A DNA stretch of 64,000 nt from assembly GCF_022317005.1 (NCBI RefSeq), contig NZ_CP081006.1, forward strand, positions 4,402,001 through 4,466,000, in the 5' to 3' direction. The notes under the pieces were generated by a model. It did no database searches. It saw nothing but the letters and a program-made list of their open reading frames with translations, and was not told the DNA's origin. This DNA is from Mycobacterium sp. IDR2000157661. GTDB taxonomy: Bacteria; Actinomycetota; Actinomycetes; Mycobacteriales; Mycobacteriaceae. Shown here in pieces: positions 1 through 7,781 of the stretch; the first letter of the stretch is position 1; each line of letters starts with the position of its first letter. Both the position numbers and the translations under genes were made by a program.

Positions 1-767
1 CGATGGCACAGCGCTACCCCGAAGGCCTGGTGCCACAAGGCATCAGCGCCGAGTTGATCGCCGCCAAGTGGGGGCTCTCCCGCCAGCAGCTCGACGAGTT
101 CTCCGCGTCCAGCCACGAGAAGGCCGCTGCGGCGACGAAAGAGGGCCGGTTCGACGACGAACTGATTCCGGTCGGCGGGCTCACCACCGACGAGATCATC
201 CGGCCCGGGACGACGGTCGACACGCTGTCCGCGCTGGAGCCCGCGTTCTACAGCCCGGCATACGAACAGCGGTTCCCCCAGATCGGGTGGCGCATCACCG
301 CGGGCAGCTCCTCGCCGCTGTCCGACGGCAGCGCGGCGGTGCTGATCACCACAAGCGAGGTGGCCGCCGAACTCGGCCTGCGCCCGCTGGCTCGAATCCA
401 CTCGATGACCGTCGTCGGCTCCGACCCGCTCTACATGCTGACCGGCGTCATCCCCGCAACGGAGAAGGTGTTGAGCAACGCTGGGCTCGCAGTCACTGAT
501 ATCGATCTGTTCGAGGTGAACGAAGCCTTCGCGCCGGTGGTGCTGGCGTGGGCGCAGGAATTGGCGGGAGCGCCGGCTTCGTCTCTACTTGCGAAGACGA
601 ACGTCAACGGCGGCGCGATCGCGATCGGTCACCCGCTTGGGGCCAGCGGCGCGCGGCTCATGACGACACTTGTCAACGCCCTCGAACAGCGCGGCGGCCG
701 CTATGGGCTGCAGACGATGTGCGAGGGCGGCGGCATGGCCAACGCCACGGTCATCGAGCGCCTCTAG
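1..767 (+). CDS. Thiolase family protein (acetyl-CoA acetyltransferase), 3-prime part
   Basis: This is the C-terminal part of a thiolase; the reading frame is open at the window edge, so the true start lies upstream. Thiolases cleave 3-ketoacyl-CoA (or condense two acyl-CoAs) in fatty-acid metabolism in the cytosol. Both C-terminal catalytic signatures are present: the His loop GGAIAIGHPLGASG near residue 204 and the Cys loop CEGGGMANA near the end. The NEAFAP motif that shapes the active site is also visible. The first active-site Cys must lie outside the window. The gene runs convergently to the reductase that follows, 9 bp away. Whether it is a degradative FadA or a biosynthetic enzyme cannot be told from this part. 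Confidence 0.9.
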   Translation, partial: MAQRYPEGLVPQGISAELIAAKWGLSRQQLDEFSASSHEKAAAATKEGRFDDELIPVGGLTTDEIIRPGTTVDTLSALEPAFYSPAYEQRFPQIGWRITAGSSSPLSDGSAAVLITTSEVAAELGLRPLARIHSMTVVGSDPLYMLTGVIPATEKVLSNAGLAVTDIDLFEVNEAFAPVVLAWAQELAGAPASSLLAKTNVNGGAIAIGHPLGASGARLMTTLVNALEQRGGRYGLQTMCEGGGMANATVIERL

Positions 768-776
768 CCACCGGCG

Positions 777-1199
777 TCACGCCTTGACGAGCTCGAACAG
801 CGGAATGACGCGGTTGGTATTGGCCTGATAGTCGGCGAACACCGGCACGGCCTCGACCACCTTGGCGTAGAGCGCGTCGCGTTCGGCGGTCGGCAGCTCG
901 CGGACGTCCACGTCGTAGGCCTCCGTACCCACCTCGATGCGCGCCCGCGGGTCGGCCCGCAGGTTGTGCACCCACGCCGGATCCTTGTCGGCGCCGGCGT
1001 AGGAGCCGATGATGATGAGCCTGCCCTCGATCGTGAAGTAGGCCAGCGGCGAGATCCGCTGTTGGCCCGACTTCGCGCCGGTGGTGTGCAGCAACAGCAG
1101 ATCGGCTCCCTCGAAGGGGCCGCCTACCTTGCCGCCGTTGGCGCGGAACTCGTCGATGACGGTGGCGTTGAACGCATTGATGTCGGAGATCTCGGTCAC
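777..1199 (-). CDS. Nitroreductase/deazaflavin (F420)-dependent oxidoreductase family protein
   Basis: A 140-residue protein of the small split-barrel family (DUF385, deazaflavin-dependent nitroreductase) that is expanded in mycobacteria. Members use F420H2 or other flavins to reduce diverse substrates. The family core is visible: TTGAKSGQQRISPLAY, then GADKDPAWVHNLRADP and a conserved C-terminal end near NRVIPLFEL. The frame stays open upstream to 1559, but the family-like sequence begins at the GTG at 1199 (VTEISDINAF), which gives the usual length of about 140 residues. It lies between a convergent thiolase and a divergent SDR. The substrate is unknown, and cofactor choice is inferred from the family. 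Confidence 0.82.
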   Translation of the reverse strand: MTEISDINAFNATVIDEFRANGGKVGGPFEGADLLLLHTTGAKSGQQRISPLAYFTIEGRLIIIGSYAGADKDPAWVHNLRADPRARIEVGTEAYDVDVRELPTAERDALYAKVVEAVPVFADYQANTNRVIPLFELVKA

Positions 1200-1250
1200 T
1201 TCTTCTCCAGCCGTCCAACGCCGCGGCGTATTCCGCGATAATTCACGATC

Positions 1251-2042
1251 ATGCAGGTAATCGTCACGGGCGGCAACAGCGGCGTGGGCAAGGCGACCGC
1301 GACCGCACTCGCGGCGGCGGGTCACAGTGTGCTGATCGCGTGCCGCGACGTCGAGAAGGGCAGGCAGGCGGCCTCCGACATGCCCGGCGATGTGGAGCTG
1401 GCCCCGCTCGACCTCGGCGATCTCGCCAGTGTGAGAATGTTCGCCGACTCGGTGAAAACTGTTGACGTGCTTGTCAACAACGCCGGGGTGATGGGGATGC
1501 CGTTGACGCGCACCGCGGACGGCTTCGAATCCCACATGGGCATCAACCATCTCGGCCACTACTTGTTGACGTGCCTGCTCGCCGACCGCATCACCGACCG
1601 GGTGATCTCCGTGGCCAGCGCGACCTACCTATACTGCCGCCTTCACCTCGATGACCTCAACTGGCACACGCGTCGGTACTCCAAGTGGAGCGCCTACGGC
1701 GAATCCAAGCTGGCCAACCTGCTGTTCGTCGCGGAACTCACCCGCCGCGGCATGCGCGCGTACGCGTCGGATCCCGGCGCCACCGACACCGACATCACCC
1801 GCTCACTGGATATGGGTGAGCATCGCCGCATGCGGCGGCTGCTGCACACTCCCGAGCAGGGCGCGCGGGCCACCCTTGCGGCGGTGGGCACGGAAATGCC
1901 GAGCGGCACCTATTTCGCGCCGCGGTTCAACCAGGTGGGCCGGCCGAAGCCGACCACGTTGCGCCCCAAGGCCACCGACGCACTGTCGGCACAACGGTTG
2001 TGGAACCTGTCGGCCGAACTGACCGGCTGCGACTGGCCCTAG
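1251..2042 (+). CDS. Short-chain dehydrogenase/reductase (SDR)
   Basis: A 263-residue classical-type SDR, a cytosolic NAD(P)-dependent oxidoreductase of unknown substrate. The glycine-rich nucleotide site TGGNSGVGKATA is at the extreme N-terminus, followed by NNAGVM near residue 80 and the catalytic Tyr-Lys in AYGESKLANLL near residue 148. It resembles the retinol-dehydrogenase/WW-oxidoreductase-like branch. Its TAG stop and the TAG stop of the convergent aspS share the four bases CTAG, so the genes overlap tail to tail by four bases with no space for a terminator. Confidence 0.85.
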   Translation: MQVIVTGGNSGVGKATATALAAAGHSVLIACRDVEKGRQAASDMPGDVELAPLDLGDLASVRMFADSVKTVDVLVNNAGVMGMPLTRTADGFESHMGINHLGHYLLTCLLADRITDRVISVASATYLYCRLHLDDLNWHTRRYSKWSAYGESKLANLLFVAELTRRGMRAYASDPGATDTDITRSLDMGEHRRMRRLLHTPEQGARATLAAVGTEMPSGTYFAPRFNQVGRPKPTTLRPKATDALSAQRLWNLSAELTGCDWP

Positions 2043-3817
2043 ACGGTCTTCGGCTTGGCGTCGATCCCCGAGTCCCTGCGCTGCTGTGCGGTGATGGGCG
2101 CGGGCGCACCGGTCAGCGGGTCGACCCCGCCGCCGGACTTCGGGAACGCGATGACTTCGCGGATGGAGTCCGTGCCCGCCAGCAGCGCGGTGATGCGGTC
2201 CCAACCGAAGGCGATGCCGCCGTGCGGCGGAGCGCCGAACATGAACGCCTCCAACAGGAATCCGAACTTCTCCTGCGCCTCGGCCTCGCCGATGCCCATC
2301 ACCGCGAAGGCATTCTCCTGCACGTCGCGGCGATGGATACGGATCGAGCCGCCGCCGATCTCGTTGCCGTTGCAGACGATGTCGTAGGCGTCGGCGAGCA
2401 CGCTGCCCGGGTCGGTGGTCAGCCGGTCCTCGAACTCAGGCTTGGGCGCGGTGAAGGCGTGGTGCACCGCGGTCCAGGCGCCCGATCCCACGGCGACGTC
2501 GCCGTGCGCGGCCGCTTCGTCCGCGGGTTCGAACATCGGGAAGTCGACCACCCAGGTGAACGCCCACGCGTTCGGGTCGATCATGTCGAGTCGCTTCGCG
2601 ATCTCGATGCGCGCCGCCCCCAGCAGCGCCCGCGACGACTTGGCCGGACCGGCCGAGAAGAACACGCAGTCACCCGGCGATGCGCCGACCGCGGCGGCCA
2701 GTCCGTCGCGTTCGGCGTCGGAGAGGTTCTTGGCCACCGGGCCCCCCAGCGTGCCGTCCTCGTTGATCAGCACATAAGCCAGCCCGCGGTGCCCGCGTTG
2801 TTTGGCCCACTCCTGCCACGCGTCCAACGTCCGGCGCGCTTGCGAGGCCCCGCCGGGCATCACGACCGCGCCGACGTACGGAGCCTGGAACACCCGGAAC
2901 GGCGTGTCCCGGAAATACTCGGCCAGCTCGACCAGTTCCAGACCGAACCGTAGATCCGGCTTGTCGGAGCCGAACCGGCGCATCGCCTCGGCATAGCTGA
3001 TCCGCGGCAACGGCAATGGCACGTCGTAGCCGATCAACGCCCACAGCGCCGCGATGATCTCCTCCGACACCGCGATCACGTCCTCGGTGTCGACGAAGCT
3101 CATCTCCATGTCGAGCTGGGTGAACTCGGGCTGCCGGTCGGCGCGGAAGTCCTCGTCGCGGTAGCAGCGCGCGATCTGGTAGTAACGCTCCATGCCCGCC
3201 ACCATCAGCAGCTGCTTGAACAGCTGCGGGCTCTGCGGCAGCGCGTAGAACGAACCCGGTTGCAGCCGGGCAGGCACCACGAAGTCGCGGGCCCCCTCCG
3301 GCGTCGAGCGTGTCATCGTCGGCGTCTCGATCTCCACGAAGTCATTCCGCGCCAGCACCGCACGGGCGGCCGCATTGACCTTGGAGCGCAACCGGATTGC
3401 ATACCCCGGGCCGTCACGGCGCAGATCCAGGTAGCGGTACTTGAGCCGCGCTTCCTCGCCGGCCTGCTCGTCGAGCTGAAACGGCAGCGGGGCGCTCTCG
3501 CCCAGCACGGTCAGCGAGGTGGCGTTGACTTCGATCTCGCCGGTGGCGATCTCCGGGTTGGCGTTGCCCTCGGGGCGGATCTCGACGACCCCGTCGACGG
3601 CGATGCAGAACTCCGCGCGCAACCGGTGCGCCGACTCGAGCACTTGCCCTTGTTCCAAGCCCTCGCGAAACACCACCTGCGACACCCCGGATGCGTCACG
3701 CAGGTCGATGAAGATGACGCCGCCATGGTCGCGGCGACGCGCCACCCAGCCGGCCAGCGTCACCTTCTGACCGGCGTCGGCAGGCCGCAACGCTCCGGCG
3801 CCATGACTGCGCAGCAC
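2039..3817 (-). CDS. aspS: Aspartyl-tRNA synthetase
   Basis: Class II aminoacyl-tRNA synthetase charging tRNA-Asp. In mycobacteria, which lack AsnRS, the family enzyme is generally non-discriminating and also charges tRNA-Asn for GatCAB. The 592-residue product starts VLRSHGAGALRPADAG with the N-terminal OB-fold (GWVARRRDHGGVIFIDLRD). Class II motif 2 follows (CYRDEDFRADRQPEFTQLD), then the bacterial insertion domain and motif 3 (GIAFGWDRI) near the C-terminus. The GTG at 3817 was chosen because it matches the mycobacterial AspS N-terminus; the open frame further upstream has no family similarity. Synteny corresponds to Rv2572c. Confidence 0.96.
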   Translation of the reverse strand: MLRSHGAGALRPADAGQKVTLAGWVARRRDHGGVIFIDLRDASGVSQVVFREGLEQGQVLESAHRLRAEFCIAVDGVVEIRPEGNANPEIATGEIEVNATSLTVLGESAPLPFQLDEQAGEEARLKYRYLDLRRDGPGYAIRLRSKVNAAARAVLARNDFVEIETPTMTRSTPEGARDFVVPARLQPGSFYALPQSPQLFKQLLMVAGMERYYQIARCYRDEDFRADRQPEFTQLDMEMSFVDTEDVIAVSEEIIAALWALIGYDVPLPLPRISYAEAMRRFGSDKPDLRFGLELVELAEYFRDTPFRVFQAPYVGAVVMPGGASQARRTLDAWQEWAKQRGHRGLAYVLINEDGTLGGPVAKNLSDAERDGLAAAVGASPGDCVFFSAGPAKSSRALLGAARIEIAKRLDMIDPNAWAFTWVVDFPMFEPADEAAAHGDVAVGSGAWTAVHHAFTAPKPEFEDRLTTDPGSVLADAYDIVCNGNEIGGGSIRIHRRDVQENAFAVMGIGEAEAQEKFGFLLEAFMFGAPPHGGIAFGWDRITALLAGTDSIREVIAFPKSGGGVDPLTGAPAPITAQQRRDSGIDAKPKTV

Positions 3818-3893
3818 ACAAACTCCCTGGGAATCGCCTGATGGGACAACTGCCCAAGTGTAGAGGGGACGATTACGCCGGTACGTTGGCGAG

Positions 3894-4810
3894 GTGGATG
3901 AGCGCTCGCGCGAAGACCCTGTGGGAGCCAGCAGCATCGCCCTGGTCGGACCCGGCGCGATCGGATCCACCGTGGCCGCCCTGCTGTATGCCGCAGGGCA
4001 TCCGGTGCAGCTGTGCGGGCGGACCGCTCGGGATTCGATCGAGGTTCGGCCCGACGACGGCGATCCCATCACGGTGCCCGGACCGGTGCTGACCGATCCG
4101 GCGGACGCCGAGGGGCCGTTCGACGTCGTTTGCTCGCGGTGAAGGACACCCAGAACGAGCAGGCCGCGGCGTGGCTGGCCCGGTTGTGCGACGACCGCAC
4201 CATCGTGTGTGCTCTGCAGAACGGCGTCGAGCAGGTCGAACGCATCGGCCGGTACTGTCCGGGTTCGACGGTGGTGCCGGCCGCGGTGTGGATTTCGGCC
4301 GAACCGGAACTGGGCGGGGCGATCCGGCTGCGCACCTCGGCGCGGCTGGTGCTGCCCGACGTCGAGGCCGCCCGAACATTGGCCGACGTGTTCGACGACA
4401 CCGCGATCGCGGTGGACGTCGACCCGAACTTCCCCAGTGCCGCATGGCACAAGCTCCTGGTGAACGCCGTTGTCGGCCTGATGGTCCTGACCGGCCGCCG
4501 GACGGGGATGTTCCGGCGCGACGACGTGGCCGCGTTGGCGCGGCGGTATCTGGCCGAGTGCCTCACGGTCGCGCGCGCCGACGGTGCGCACCTGGGCCAA
4601 GAGGTGATCGACGAGATCGTCGGCATGCTGGCCAAGTCGCCGCCCGACATCACCACGTCGATGCTGACCGACCGCCAGGCGGACCGGCCGCTGGAGTGGG
4701 ACATCCGCAACGGGGTCATCGCGCGCAAGGCCGCCGAGCACGGGCTGGCCACCCCGATCAGCGACGTGCTGGTGCCGCTGTTGGCGGCCGCCAGCGACGG
4801 CCCCGGCTAG
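3894..4810 (+). pseudogene. 2-dehydropantoate 2-reductase-like protein, interrupted by a -1 frameshift
   Basis: Two overlapping frames together encode one ketopantoate-reductase-like protein (ApbA/PanE fold; position of Rv2573). The first frame, from GTG 3894 or GTG 3921, holds the Rossmann motif IALVGPGAIGSTVAALL and ends at a TGA at 4140-4142 after FDVVCSR. The second resumes at once with LLAVKDTQNEQAAAWL and continues through ALQNGVEQVERI and the helical domain (WHKLLVNAVVGL) to 4810. Restoring one base near 4130-4134, in the GTCGTTTG context, rebuilds FDVVLLAVKDT, the expected family sequence. This could be a real inactivating deletion or a sequencing error in a T run. Everything else looks intact, so decay would be recent. 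Confidence 0.82.
3898..3917 (+). repeat. Copy of a short dispersed repeat at a gene start
   Basis: The sequence ATGAGCGCTCGCGCGAAGAC covers the first codons of the ketopantoate-reductase-like gene. It closely matches the motif ATGAGCGCTTGCGCGAAGAG found twice at the start of the HIT gene (62781-62842) and once just before tesB (57381-57403), always in the direction of the adjacent gene. Its role is unknown. Confidence 0.45.
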
Positions 4811-4829
4811 ACACTGTCATCTACTGTGT

Positions 4830-5333
4830 ATGGCCATGCAGGCATGCGAACGCGTCGACCTCGGGTTCATCGACACCGCGCCGTTCCGGTTCGTCAGCAC
4901 CGTCGACCTGGCGATCACCCCCGAGCAGCTGTTCGAGGTGCTCGCCGATGCCGAGTCCTGGCCGCACTGGGCGACGGTGATCACCAACGTCGAATGGACC
5001 AGCCCCGAACCGCGCGGGGTCGGCACCACCCGCACCGTGACGATGCGCGGCGGCATCGTCGGTGGCGAGGAGTTCCTGGCGTGGAAACCGTTCAGCCACA
5101 TGGCTTTCCGCTTCAATGAGGCGTCCACGGGAAGCATCGCGGCTTTCGCCGAGGACTACCGCGTGGTGCGCACCCCGCGCGGATGTCACCTGACGTGGGT
5201 GATGGCGATGAAACCCAACGGCGTTGCAGCCAAGCTGGGCATGTCGCTGGGTCGGCCGGTGATGGGCTGGATGTTCCAGAAGTTCCTCTACAACCTGCGC
5301 GACTACTCCGCGAAACGCTTCCCCATCACCTGA
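4830..5333 (+). CDS. SRPBCC (START/Bet v 1-like) family protein
   Basis: A 167-residue protein of the SRPBCC helix-grip fold, matching the position and length of Rv2574. This fold binds hydrophobic ligands, and many members are polyketide cyclase-like or of unknown role. Typical features are the N-terminal strand and first helix (VDLAITPEQLFEVLADAESW), WPHWATVITNVEW, and the C-terminal long helix (FQKFLYNLRDYSAKRF). There is no signal peptide. ATG 4830 and ATG 4836 are both possible starts; a TACTGT hexamer at 4822-4827 could serve as a -10 element. It follows the frameshifted reductase by 19 bp. Confidence 0.75.
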   Translation: MAMQACERVDLGFIDTAPFRFVSTVDLAITPEQLFEVLADAESWPHWATVITNVEWTSPEPRGVGTTRTVTMRGGIVGGEEFLAWKPFSHMAFRFNEASTGSIAAFAEDYRVVRTPRGCHLTWVMAMKPNGVAAKLGMSLGRPVMGWMFQKFLYNLRDYSAKRFPIT

Positions 5334-5346
5334 TACCTCGTCTGAG

Positions 5347-6852
5347 TCAGTACAGCCCTGCCCAGGCCCGCCGGCGCTCTGCGTCGGGATCGGAGACGAT
5401 TTGGTCGCGCGCGGACATGATGATGCGGGTGTAGCGGTGCTCGGTGTCGTAGGCGGGCCAGTCGTGGCCACTCGACCAGTCGATCGCGCCGTCGTCCCAG
5501 CCCTTGGCCGCGAAATCGAGCCAGGCACGCTGCATCCGTCGCCCCACCGACGGCGGCAGCCGCCGGCCCAGCGGGTGCAGCTTGCGGCCGATGAATGAGG
5601 CGTAGCTGTGCTGAATGTGCACGATCTCACTGCCATGCGTGGCGCCGAGACCGAGCATGCGCAGGCTGAAGCCGATGTGGTCGAACCGGTACATGTGCGT
5701 CGGAGCGTGGCCGCTGTAGGCATCGGCGAACGCCCAGGCCGGTCCGCCGAACATCACGTCGGAGCCGAACGCGATCAGCGCCCGCCGCCGCGGATAGTCG
5801 GGGTAGGCGGCCAGCACCCGGTCCTTGGCCTCGGGCGCGGCACGGTCGAAGTAGGCGTCGACGGAGGGTCGCGTGGTGGGCAGCATCGGCGGCTTGGTCC
5901 ACGCGAACATCGACGCCTCGTGGCTGTTGGTGCCGATGATCAGCGGCACCGTGGCCAGTTCACCGTCACGCGCCGCGTCGACCGGATGACGCGGCAGCAG
6001 ATCGACGCCGTAGGTCAGCCCGTAAGCCAGCATGGGAGTCGTCGCGGCACTCTTGGACTGCAGATGGCCCGCCGCGCGGCGCAACTCCCGCTGAGGTAAC
6101 CCCTTGATCTCGCTGACGGGCACTCCGAGCCGGTCGACGAACTCGTGCGCCTGCCGGGCGCGCTCCTCCCGGTGGCCGATCAGCGGCAGCGCGGGGCTCT
6201 GCGCGATGGCACGGCTGAACAGACCGTCGGCGGCGGGGCTTGCCAGCAGCGCCAGCACCGACGTCGCACCCGCGGACTCGCCGAACACCGTGACCTGGTT
6301 CGGATTTCCGCCGAACGCGCCGATGTGCTCGCGGATCCACCGCAGCGCCGCCATCTGATCACGCAGCGCGAGGTTGTCATCGTATCCCTCACCGAGGTCG
6401 CTGAGCTCGAAGCCACCGAAGACCCCGATGCGATAGGTGACATTGACGACCACCACGTTGCCGTTGGCGGCCAATCTCGAACCGTTGTAGAGCTGGAACT
6501 GACCGGCCCCGTAGACGAACGCGCCGCCGGGGATCCACACCATCACGGGCAGCGACGCGCTGGTGTCCGGTGACCACACGGTCAGGGTCAGGCATGCCTC
6601 GTCGCGGATCTTCGGGTCGTCGCGCCCGCCGCCGACGAACGACTTGGTCTGCGGCGGTAGCGGTCCGTGTTCCAGGGCATCGCGCACCCCGCCCCACGGC
6701 TCTTTGGGAGTCGGCGCGAGGAACCGGCGCGCACCGACCGGTTGCTCGGCGTACGGGACACCGCGCCAGACGCCGACACCGCCCTCGCTGGTGCCGCGCA
6801 GGTCGCCGAGGTCGGTGTGCACGACTGCCGAATGTCCGGCGACGACTGCCAC
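5347..6852 (-). CDS. Type B carboxylesterase/lipase family protein
   Basis: A serine ester hydrolase of the alpha/beta-hydrolase fold, 501 residues, the usual length of the carboxylesterase type B family. The family start GVWRGVPYAEQPVGARRF is followed by the oxyanion-hole segment WIPGGAFVYGAG, the nucleophile elbow FGESAGATS and a C-terminal His segment (GATHGSEIVHIQH). The GTG at 6852 was chosen because AGGA lies 7 bp upstream; GTG 6822 is an alternative, and the ORF can extend to a TTG at 6873. No clear signal peptide is seen, although the N-terminus VAVVAGHSAVV is mildly hydrophobic. It is divergent from the metallopeptidase, with only 32 bp between starts. The substrate is unknown. Confidence 0.85.
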   Translation of the reverse strand: MAVVAGHSAVVHTDLGDLRGTSEGGVGVWRGVPYAEQPVGARRFLAPTPKEPWGGVRDALEHGPLPPQTKSFVGGGRDDPKIRDEACLTLTVWSPDTSASLPVMVWIPGGAFVYGAGQFQLYNGSRLAANGNVVVVNVTYRIGVFGGFELSDLGEGYDDNLALRDQMAALRWIREHIGAFGGNPNQVTVFGESAGATSVLALLASPAADGLFSRAIAQSPALPLIGHREERARQAHEFVDRLGVPVSEIKGLPQRELRRAAGHLQSKSAATTPMLAYGLTYGVDLLPRHPVDAARDGELATVPLIIGTNSHEASMFAWTKPPMLPTTRPSVDAYFDRAAPEAKDRVLAAYPDYPRRRALIAFGSDVMFGGPAWAFADAYSGHAPTHMYRFDHIGFSLRMLGLGATHGSEIVHIQHSYASFIGRKLHPLGRRLPPSVGRRMQRAWLDFAAKGWDDGAIDWSSGHDWPAYDTEHRYTRIIMSARDQIVSDPDAERRRAWAGLY

Positions 6853-6884
6853 GAGGAGAATCCTAGTGTGCAAAGCTGGGCGTC

Positions 6885-7781
6885 ATGACCTTCAACGAAG
6901 GCATGCGAATCGACACGAGCACCACCTCGACCAGCGGCGGCGGACGGGGACCGGGACGCGGCATCGCGGTCGGCGGAGGTGTCGGTGGCCTGCTGATCAT
7001 GGTGATCGCGTTGTTCCTCGGGGCCGACCCGAGCGCGATGGTGCCCCAGCCGGGCCAGTTCGACAGCCAAGGTGTCGAGGCGCCCGGGTTCGACTTGAGC
7101 CAGTGCCGTACCGGTGCCGATGCCAACGCGATCGTCCAGTGCCGCGTGGTGGCGACGGGTAACTCGGTCGACGCGGTGTGGCAGCAGTTGCTGCCCGGCG
7201 AGTACGTGCGGCCGCGGGTGGAGATATTCGAGAACGATATCGACACTCGTTGCGGTGCGGCGACCAGCGACGTCGGGCCGTTCTACTGCCCCGCCGACCA
7301 GACTGCATACTTCGACGTCGGGTTCTTCGACGTTCTGAAGACTCGATTCGGTTCCAGCGGCGGACCGTTGGCGCAGGAGTACGTCGTCGCCCACGAGTTC
7401 GGCCACCACGTGCAGCACCTCACCGGCGTGCTGAACCGAGCACAGGGCTCCGGCGCGGCGGGGCCGACCGGCGACGGTGTGCGCACCGAGTTGCAGGCCG
7501 ACTGCTACGCCGGCGTGTGGGCGCACTACGCGGCCATTACGAAGCAGCCCGGCACCGACGTCACGTTTCTGCAACCGTTGACCGATAAGGACATCGCCGA
7601 TGCGCTGTCGGCGGCGGCGTCGGTCGGTGACGACCGCATTCAGGAGGCGACCACCGGCCGGGTCAATCCCGAAGCGTGGACGCACGGTTCGGCGGCGCAG
7701 CGGCAGAAGTGGTTCACCGAGGGCTACCGGACCGGCGACCCCAACGCCTGCGACACCTTCGCGGCAACCAACCTTGGCTAG
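6885..7781 (+). CDS. YpfJ/KPN_02809-type neutral zinc metallopeptidase (membrane-anchored)
   Basis: A 298-residue protein with a glycine-rich N-terminus, one transmembrane helix (about residues 29-46, GGLLIMVIALFLGA) and an extracytoplasmic zinc-peptidase domain. The metal site HEFGHHVQHLTG near residue 170 is the HExxH signature of the YpfJ family; a downstream ELQADCYAGVWAHY segment supplies further conserved acidic ligands. It corresponds to Rv2575 (annotated as a glycine-rich membrane protein). It is probably an enzyme of the cell envelope; the substrate is unknown. The following DUF885 gene overlaps its stop. Confidence 0.87.
   Translation: MTFNEGMRIDTSTTSTSGGGRGPGRGIAVGGGVGGLLIMVIALFLGADPSAMVPQPGQFDSQGVEAPGFDLSQCRTGADANAIVQCRVVATGNSVDAVWQQLLPGEYVRPRVEIFENDIDTRCGAATSDVGPFYCPADQTAYFDVGFFDVLKTRFGSSGGPLAQEYVVAHEFGHHVQHLTGVLNRAQGSGAAGPTGDGVRTELQADCYAGVWAHYAAITKQPGTDVTFLQPLTDKDIADALSAAASVGDDRIQEATTGRVNPEAWTHGSAAQRQKWFTEGYRTGDPNACDTFAATNLG

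Noticed and set aside
2000..2953. 317-codon frame antisense to aspS
   Set aside because: Arg/Gly/Val-biased shadow; aspS on the other strand has all class II motifs.
3894..4142. Programmed -1 frameshifting as an explanation for the split reductase
   Set aside because: There is no X-XXY-YYZ slippery heptamer followed by a strong stem-loop at the junction, and the family is not known for recoding; a mutation or error is simpler.
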